From positions 1-11,488 of the forward strand of contig JAFAAJ010000171.1 of the NCBI GenBank assembly GCA_023426625.1: a stretch of DNA of 11,488 nt, given 5' to 3'. Source of the stretch: Bacteroidota bacterium (GTDB taxonomy: Bacteria; Bacteroidota; Bacteroidia; Flavobacteriales; Weeksellaceae). The translations under genes and the position numbers were made by a program. A model generated the notes under the pieces. It searched no databases and had not been told where the DNA came from. It saw only the letters and a program-made list of their open reading frames with translations. Positions 7,601-11,488 of this stretch are shown here, piece by piece (the first letter of the stretch is position 1; each line of letters begins with the position of its first letter).

Positions 7601-8002
7601 ATGATCGCCTTCCATGATAATAATGATCCTTACTTTGCGATGAGTTGCCGTTGTGTAAAAATAAAATATGATTCCAATGGTAATGAAGAAGGGGTGATTC
7701 CAAGGTTGCAGATCACCTCTCTGCCGGCTGTAAAAGCAGCTGAGGTTTTAAGTAAAAACGAAGTCACAGATATAATTAAAGAAAATAAGATTATTCTTTA
7801 CCCGAATCCTGTAAAAAATATCCTTTATATCAATACCCCGGCTGAAAAAGGCTATTTCTACCAGATTTATAATATGTCCGGACAACTTGTAAAATCAGGG
7901 CAGTTTGAAAACAAGCAAACAGACCTTTCCTCGCTGATCAAAGGGATATACCTGATTAGAATTAATAATAATGAAACAGTAGTAAAACTGATCAAAGAAT
8001 AG
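4562..8002 (+). CDS. Large secreted T9SS protein with two FISUMP-like modules
   Basis: The 1146-residue protein begins with a signal peptide (positive start, hydrophobic core about 8-19, likely cleavage after VYS at residue 21) for Sec export. The C-terminal 70 residues (1077-1146) are a type A T9SS sorting domain: ILYPNPV, then YNMSGQLV, GIYLIRI and a final Lys-rich VVKLIKE. The protein should therefore cross the outer membrane and be released or anchored on the surface. Between them lie two diverged copies of one module. Each copy has a strand-rich first part ending in YWSWH(I/V)WVTD (162-171; 673-682). A second part follows with MDRNLGA (205-211; 718-724), YQWGRKDPIP (229-238; 753-762), DPCPxGWRIP (369-378; 884-893) and CRCV (537-540; 1029-1032). 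The second part fits the FISUMP (Fibrobacter succinogenes major paralogous) domain style, thought to be lectin-like. No catalytic motif was recognised. It has its own candidate promoter and long leader. A binding or adhesive role is inference. Confidence 0.88.
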   Translation: MKNSVNKMAAICCLVSSFVYSKGNSELKNAGSLFPEYSNYSYLKKPDTLITGKTAKSVGRDWTKAPNSYIFDPSQTSEGIYIPVRKAYVMWSQDIYVKGMGIPAGKITADVLWEDVPGLIRTGQGYSLEMTGSGWEARIKVPINKARKGNAVVVFRVDGEIYWSWHIWVTDDPTNGTNYKSFSNLKRARKDGIIEPVPDADWGWMDRNLGAVNSSITANEWNRNGGLLYQWGRKDPIPPLVWKGNDFYEVSGSIGRVRHRGAVNMTNAVRIDDLRKFVLLSNAKVTNNVRLSIKNPLSLIYVNKDDNSGPAYYNNNANLPVNWFGTFANLTPNRLTELNLWSDNSQGIISSNYNSDDSAQPYRGKSAYDPCPNGWRIPSALVANLASPSYVDDVRIDFSPFGVKTNMGKSAFEANNYHIIKPTDAATPTFMKGIKIYPNFGFDLSSVGGNNMGVYPGTGLLVPNFHNGQYTDQHQTAIWTATMVRHFDATPAVGARALSLIPDKAQPDIPDPSFPGVKGRFWYSPLSSGQTSNAAGCRCVKDPLYIVDDYNFPTEYLMPASEYKEGLDNPNTYQVVKNTAMMTVEIPVSKAFSVQSELLNNKKILDPASYKNLKANVLWTTNTNLINKVTITNPAPSSLSDISASKILVEIKPNQSGNAVITLHNGSIANPVYWSWHVWVTDTPVGSNAYTTELPVTSVTNYVNYVSRADNVFQTEFMDRNLGATDAFPTVVNPLTPTTAELAKIRASTGFHYQWGRKDPIPSFQYADNRASYNIYLGSVAANGSVSYTTLAPGTYNDMSGSYIVPYNTYAGSVNVQPSDKISGKIAKVLSYSVENPLVYMIPSTFASHNATNPAYTNGTDWLGTEPNLYPERWGRGGKKSPFDPCPEGWRIPDLTGVAIAANKDFGFTPWYKKDKNVATSYSILTDYLGMRVRNPSTTSTIGYTFNDPTYKTGNYPNSGSRGFRSVTANQNAQGTFNFINFQYPGVWTAALNSNYMGRPLNILFDAASSANRMIAFHDNNDPYFAMSCRCVKIKYDSNGNEEGVIPRLQITSLPAVKAAEVLSKNEVTDIIKENKIILYPNPVKNILYINTPAEKGYFYQIYNMSGQLVKSGQFENKQTDLSSLIKGIYLIRINNNETVVKLIKE
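4805..6181 (+). repeat. FISUMP-like module, copy 1 (residues 82-540)
   Basis: First copy of the internal duplication. Its landmarks are IPVRKAY (82-88), ADVLW (109-113), YWSWHIWVTD (162-171), MDRNLGA (205-211), YQWGRKDPIPP (229-239), DPCPNGWRIP (369-378) and CRCV (537-540). Cys371 with Cys537 or Cys539 could form a disulfide in the exported protein. Confidence 0.8.
6317..7657 (+). repeat. FISUMP-like module, copy 2 (residues 586-1032)
   Basis: Second copy, offset from the first by about 492-524 residues at the landmarks. They are IPVSKAF (586-592), ANVLW (615-619), YWSWHVWVTD (673-682), MDRNLGA (718-724), YQWGRKDPIPS (753-763), DPCPEGWRIP (884-893) and CRCV (1029-1032). The motifs are kept almost exactly while the stretches between them differ in length and sequence. 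This indicates an old duplication under selection at the motifs. Confidence 0.8.
7790..7999 (+). other. Type A T9SS C-terminal sorting domain (residues 1077-1146)
   Basis: The tail has the three usual blocks of the Bacteroidota secretion signal: YPNPV near the start, a Y-x-M-x-G-x-x-V block in the middle, and L-x-x-G-I-Y-L-I-R-I before a Lys-containing end. It is normally cleaved after outer-membrane passage, and the protein is then released or attached to A-LPS or a related glycolipid. This assumes a T9SS encoded elsewhere in the genome. Confidence 0.9.
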
Positions 8003-8030
8003 CAGGGGAAACTCATAATAATTATTTAAA

Positions 8031-8130
8031 GGAGCATAAAATAGTGTTCAGATAGTTGTAAATTCATATTTTTGGAGATAAAATGATGATTACACACTGA
8101 AATTGAAGACTGTTTTATGCTTCTTTTTTT
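8031..8130 (+). terminator. Possible long-loop terminator after the T9SS gene
   Basis: GGAGCATAAAATAG (8031-8044) pairs over 14 positions (two G-U) with CTGTTTTATGCTTC (8110-8123), which is followed by seven T (8124-8130). The loop is 65 bases, unusually long for an intrinsic terminator. The short matches AGTGT (8043-8047) and ACACT (8094-8098) could fold part of it. A candidate promoter for the next gene lies inside the loop. Stem and T-run are plain in the sequence; termination is inferred. Confidence 0.5.
8067..8074 (+). promoter_or_regulatory. Candidate -7 box TATTTTTG for the 8152 gene
   Basis: TATTTTTG fits TAnnTTTG and would start a transcript near 8080 with a leader of about 70 bases. 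No TTG stands at the proper distance upstream. The box is identical to the one proposed at 4395-4402. It sits within the loop of the hairpin at 8031-8123, so a transcript starting here holds only the right arm and would not be terminated by it. Confidence 0.4.
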
Positions 8131-8151
8131 ACTTAATAGTTAAAACACAAT

Positions 8152-9300
8152 ATGAAATTCCAAAAAGCGGTACAGTACATTAATATTAAGATCTTAATTT
8201 ATTTGCTTACTGCAGTTACAGCTGTTTATACCCTTATATTTACCTATATTTATAACTTTAAAGATGACGGCTATATCCTTGCAGATTGGTTAATCAATTA
8301 CGAAGACGGAGGTTTTAAAAGAAGAGGCTTGTCCGGAAGTTTCTTTTTTCTTTTGCAGGACCTTACAGGAATAAGCCTTAATTATCTGGTGTATTCCTGT
8401 CAATTCATAATCATATCACTATTCTTTTGGCTTTATGTAAAATTGATTAGATATAAAATTACCACACTTTTATACCTTTCTCTTTTGCTTTCTGCAATTG
8501 GTTTCGTAGGACTTTTGAATACAGTGACCTATGTGGGTAAAAAAGAATTTATTGTATTCCTGTTGTTTACCTGGTTTGTATATCTTTTGGATCAGGATAA
8601 ACTTTCCAAACTGAAAGAATATGTTTTCTGTGTTCTGCTTTGCATCAGTACGCTGCTTCATGAAGTCACCCTGTTTTTTGTGCCTTACTTTGCCATTGCA
8701 CTGTACATTAAAACAGGAAAATTAGAAATTAAAAGATATATAAAATACTTTATTTCAGTAGGTGTTCCCGCAGCACTTATCATCCTGTTTGGGAAAAATG
8801 TCAATGAAGGAATGTCTCTTGAAATCTTGAGTCAGAGAGGTGTGTATCCAACCTATGGAATATTTTACTGGGATATTAATGAAAGACAATATATAAAGGA
8901 ACATATTGCTGAATACAGACTGTATTTTGTAAGTCTTGTAATAAGTATCGTTCATCTTTCCTATTATTTAAAATATCTAACAGGTCAAAAGCTTTTATCT
9001 ATATTGTTGGCAGGAGCATTTTTATTCTCATTGCCGCTGTTTTATCTGGCGATAGATTGGGGAAGATGGATGTATATTCACATGATGCTGGTTATCGTCC
9101 TTTTTGCTTTGCTCTTAAAGAAAGGCGACAGTATTTATACTTATGAACCTATCCTTATTAATAGCAAATTTTACATTACTTTATTCATCATCATCATCTC
9201 GCTCATCTACCGTGTTGAGATGTCGGGAATAGGATTTACATGGCAGGGATTGATCTACAGAATCTTTATTGCCCCTTTAGAATTATTAAATAAAATGTGA
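8152..9300 (+). CDS. Polytopic membrane protein, putative GT-C/Wzy-like glycan enzyme
   Basis: This is a 382-residue inner-membrane protein with about ten membrane segments (TM1 about 12-36; others about 76-97, 103-125, 131-145, 155-180, 197-213, 257-274, 282-299, 309-325, 345-358). The first periplasmic loop holds GGFKRRGLSG (53-62). I associate a G-G-F-x-R-R-G-L motif with membrane proteins of bacterial surface-polysaccharide loci, but I cannot give a named family. LHEVT (169-173) and DWGRW (302-306) match FVRET and WEAR in the 2127 product by position and context, which suggests a distant paralogue. Acidic and arginine residues at such sites would suit binding of a lipid-phosphate-linked sugar; this is inference. 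It stands alone between the T9SS gene (149 bases upstream) and topA (51 bases downstream), with its own candidate promoter. ATG 8152 was chosen as the first Met of the open frame, directly followed by a basic N-terminus and TM1. Confidence 0.8.
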   Translation: MKFQKAVQYINIKILIYLLTAVTAVYTLIFTYIYNFKDDGYILADWLINYEDGGFKRRGLSGSFFFLLQDLTGISLNYLVYSCQFIIISLFFWLYVKLIRYKITTLLYLSLLLSAIGFVGLLNTVTYVGKKEFIVFLLFTWFVYLLDQDKLSKLKEYVFCVLLCISTLLHEVTLFFVPYFAIALYIKTGKLEIKRYIKYFISVGVPAALIILFGKNVNEGMSLEILSQRGVYPTYGIFYWDINERQYIKEHIAEYRLYFVSLVISIVHLSYYLKYLTGQKLLSILLAGAFLFSLPLFYLAIDWGRWMYIHMMLVIVLFALLLKKGDSIYTYEPILINSKFYITLFIIIISLIYRVEMSGIGFTWQGLIYRIFIAPLELLNKM

Positions 9301-9329
9301 TTACGAAAAAGTATCTAATAAAAAAACTT

Positions 9330-9337
9330 TACTTTTG
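9330..9337 (+). promoter_or_regulatory. -7 box TACTTTTG for topA
   Basis: TACTTTTG, 22 bases or so before the topA ATG, is identical to the box at 2054-2061. The identity continues into GCAAAA (13 bases shared from TAC onward). It contains the 10-bp palindrome TTTTGCAAAA (9333-9342). No clear -33 TTG is present. The predicted leader is about ten bases. Confidence 0.55.
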
Positions 9338-9351
9338 CAAAAATTTTTAGA

Positions 9352-11488
9352 ATGTCGAAAAATCTAGTGATCGTTGAGTCTCCGGCAAAAGCAAAAACTA
9401 TTCAGAAATATTTAGGAAAAGATTTCGAGGTGAAATCCAGCTTTGGGCACATCCGTGATCTCCCTAAAAAAGGGATGGGAATTGATCTTGCTACCTTTAG
9501 TCCAGATTACGAAGTTTCTGCGGACAAAAAGAAATTGGTAACAGAACTGAAAGCTGCAGTGAAAAAAGCCGATATGGTTTGGCTGGCTTCCGATGAAGAC
9601 CGTGAAGGAGAAGCGATCGCTTGGCACTTGGCGGATGAGCTGAAACTGAAACCCGAAAACAGAAAAAGAATTGTTTTCCACGAGATCACCAAAAATGCCA
9701 TTCTAAAAGCAATAGAAAATCCAAGAGACATAGATCAGAACCTGGTAAACGCTCAACAGGCAAGAAGAGTACTGGATAGAATCGTAGGTTTTGAAATGTC
9801 TCCTGTACTTTGGAAAAAAGTAAAGCCGGGATTATCGGCAGGAAGAGTTCAGTCTGTTGCTGTAAGACTGATTGTTGAAAGAGAAAAAGAGATCCGTGAA
9901 TTTGTTCCGAAGGCAAGCTTTAAACTGGCCGGGATTTTCCTGAACAAAAACGAACAGGAAATTGCTGCCAAACTGAAAAAAGACTTCGAAAAAGAAACCG
10001 AAGCCGAAAAGTTCCTTGAACTGGCTAAAACCACGGAATTCAAAGTCCTGAATGTTGAAACAAGACCGGGAACACGCTCTGCTTCAGCGCCTTTTACAAC
10101 CTCTACACTACAGCAGGAAGCCTCTTCAAGATTAGGGTATAATGTGACCACAACCATGCGTCTTGCACAGACATTATACGAAGAAGGGTATATTACCTAT
10201 ATGAGAACAGACTCCGTAAATCTTTCCCAGGAAGCGATTGAAGGAGCAAAAAAACAAATTATATCAGAATACGGAGCAGATTATTCAGCACCGAGAAATT
10301 ATACAACTAAATCAGCCTCTGCACAGGAAGCTCACGAAGCGATCCGTCCAACTGATTTCAGGGTAAAAAGTATCGGAGATAACCAGTTAAATAAGCTGTA
10401 CCAGTTGATTTACAGAAGAACACTGGCTTCCCAGATGGCTAATGCCAAAATCGAAAAAACAGTTATCGAGATCGGTAATGCAACGTTACCACAACACTTC
10501 GAAGCACAAGGAGAGGTGATCATTTTTGATGGTTTCCTGAAGGCATACGGAATTGTGAAGACAGAAGATGACGATGAAGAAAACAATGAGAAATTATTGC
10601 CGAAAGTAACGATAGGAGAAGTTTTAAACTACAAAACAATTACCGCTGCGGAAAAATTCACAAGACCCAGCGCAAGATATACTGAAGCAGGACTGGTAAG
10701 AAAACTTGAAGAGTTGGGAATTGGCCGACCTTCAACATATGCGCCAACCATTCAGACGATCCAGAACCGCGAATATGTAGATAAACGCGAAATAGAACCG
10801 CAAACCCGTGAAGTTCTTAAAATGTCTCTTACAAAAGGTAACATTAAAAAAGAAATTCTTGAAGAAAAATTTGGCGGAGATAAAAATAAATTTGTTCCTA
10901 CAGACATAGGAGAAGTTGTGAATGACTTCCTTACAGATAATTTCAAAGAGATCCTGGATTACGGCTTTACAGCAAGAGTAGAAGAAGGATTCGACGAAAT
11001 TGCAAACGGCGGACAGAAGTGGAAAGAAATGATGACGGATTTCTATTCAAAATTCCATCCTAGGATTGAAGATGTAGAAGAAAATGCAGATCGCGCTACA
11101 GGAGACCGATTATTGGGAGTAGATCCTAAAACCGGTAAAAATGTACACGCAAGAATCGGGAGATTCGGAGCAATGGTGCAGATAGGGGAAACAGACGATG
11201 AGGAAAAACCGATCTTTGCCTCTTTAATGGCAGGGCAGAATATTGCTACCATTACATTGGAGGAAGCTTTAGAATTATTCAGACTTCCTTTCGATTTGAA
11301 AGAGTTTGAAGGACAGCCTGTTTCCGTAGGAGTAGGAAGGTTCGGACCTTATGTGAAATGGGGAGAAACTTTCATCAGCATACCTAAAGGAGAAGATCCG
11401 TTATCTGTAGACCAGGCTCGTGCGGAAGAAATCATTAATGAAAAGAAAAAAGCAGATGCTCCGATTGCCACCTATAAAGGAGAGCCTG
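9352..11488 (+). CDS. topA: DNA topoisomerase I (type IA), first 712 residues (partial)
   Basis: This housekeeping enzyme relaxes negative supercoils by passing a strand through a transient single-strand break. The Toprim domain begins with MSKNLVIVESPAKAKTI (Glu9) and holds the metal-binding DEDRE at 81-85 (Asp81, Asp83, Glu85). The active-site tyrosine is Tyr283 in YITYMRTDS, with Arg285 beside it. Further family landmarks are SAGRVQSVAVRLI, AHEAIRPT and RPSARYTEAGLVRKLEELGIGRPSTY (the last seen around nucleotides 10668-10740). From about residue 580 the protein carries topoisomerase C-terminal repeats (GRFGAMVQIG; GRFGPYVKWGE) in place of the Cys4 zinc ribbons of the E. coli enzyme; no zinc ribbon is visible so far. 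The frame runs off the right edge. Bacteroidota TopA proteins are roughly 830-850 residues, so about 130 are missing. ATG 9352 gives the canonical N-terminus. Confidence 0.97.
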   Translation, partial: MSKNLVIVESPAKAKTIQKYLGKDFEVKSSFGHIRDLPKKGMGIDLATFSPDYEVSADKKKLVTELKAAVKKADMVWLASDEDREGEAIAWHLADELKLKPENRKRIVFHEITKNAILKAIENPRDIDQNLVNAQQARRVLDRIVGFEMSPVLWKKVKPGLSAGRVQSVAVRLIVEREKEIREFVPKASFKLAGIFLNKNEQEIAAKLKKDFEKETEAEKFLELAKTTEFKVLNVETRPGTRSASAPFTTSTLQQEASSRLGYNVTTTMRLAQTLYEEGYITYMRTDSVNLSQEAIEGAKKQIISEYGADYSAPRNYTTKSASAQEAHEAIRPTDFRVKSIGDNQLNKLYQLIYRRTLASQMANAKIEKTVIEIGNATLPQHFEAQGEVIIFDGFLKAYGIVKTEDDDEENNEKLLPKVTIGEVLNYKTITAAEKFTRPSARYTEAGLVRKLEELGIGRPSTYAPTIQTIQNREYVDKREIEPQTREVLKMSLTKGNIKKEILEEKFGGDKNKFVPTDIGEVVNDFLTDNFKEILDYGFTARVEEGFDEIANGGQKWKEMMTDFYSKFHPRIEDVEENADRATGDRLLGVDPKTGKNVHARIGRFGAMVQIGETDDEEKPIFASLMAGQNIATITLEEALELFRLPFDLKEFEGQPVSVGVGRFGPYVKWGETFISIPKGEDPLSVDQARAEEIINEKKKADAPIATYKGEP

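Noticed and set aside
5142..7703. Short open frames in other frames within the large T9SS protein gene
   Set aside because: The main frame is strongly supported by duplicated motifs and the T9SS tail; the others are incidental.
2127..9300. Horizontally acquired island with mobile ends
   Set aside because: No transposase, integrase, terminal inverted repeats, target duplications or tRNA were found at the borders, and base composition looks similar to the flanks.
9412..11252. Several minus-strand open frames of 64-102 codons
   Set aside because: They are the antisense of topA, overlap each other and lack promoters; the Ser/Phe-rich composition is typical of antisense of a Lys/Glu-rich coding sequence.

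Overview
The window looks like chromosomal DNA of a low-GC Bacteroidota, most likely a flavobacterium of the Chryseobacterium/Weeksellaceae type. Three things support this. A type IX secretion (T9SS) sorting tail closes the largest protein. Several genes are preceded by the Bacteroidota sigma-A -7 box TAnnTTTG. AT-rich leaders are common, and the one Shine-Dalgarno-like AAGGA noticed (4556-4560) lies too close to its ATG to be useful. The genus is inference; the phylum is well supported. I saw no tRNA, rRNA, CRISPR array, insertion sequence or phage gene.

Layout, left to right. (1) 1-1940, minus strand: the N-terminal 646 residues of an MMPL/RND-superfamily inner-membrane exporter, running off the left edge. 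It has a well-formed promoter at 1959-1987. (2) 1941-2126: a divergent intergenic region with a second, plus-strand promoter whose -7 box is embedded in a perfect 14-bp palindrome. (3) 2127-4270: a two-gene operon with an ATGA overlap, encoding a polytopic membrane protein and an EpsG/Wzy-like polysaccharide polymerase, closed by a clear intrinsic terminator (4290-4320). (4) 4562-8002: a 1146-residue secreted protein made of a signal peptide, two diverged copies of a module of about 450 residues (strand-rich part plus a FISUMP-like domain), and a T9SS type A C-terminal tail. (5) 8152-9300: another polytopic membrane protein, apparently a distant relative of the 2127 product. (6) 9352-11488: topA, DNA topoisomerase I, running off the right edge.

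How they may work together. The three membrane proteins (2127, 3131, 8152) look like lipid-linked-glycan polymerases or GT-C-type transferases. They bracket one large cell-surface protein exported by the T9SS. No soluble glycosyltransferase, flippase or sugar-nucleotide gene lies among them, so this is not an ordinary capsule or O-antigen cluster. One inference is that the membrane proteins build or modify a surface glycan and the T9SS protein binds or displays it. An equally sober reading is an accessory patch between the exporter gene and the housekeeping gene topA.
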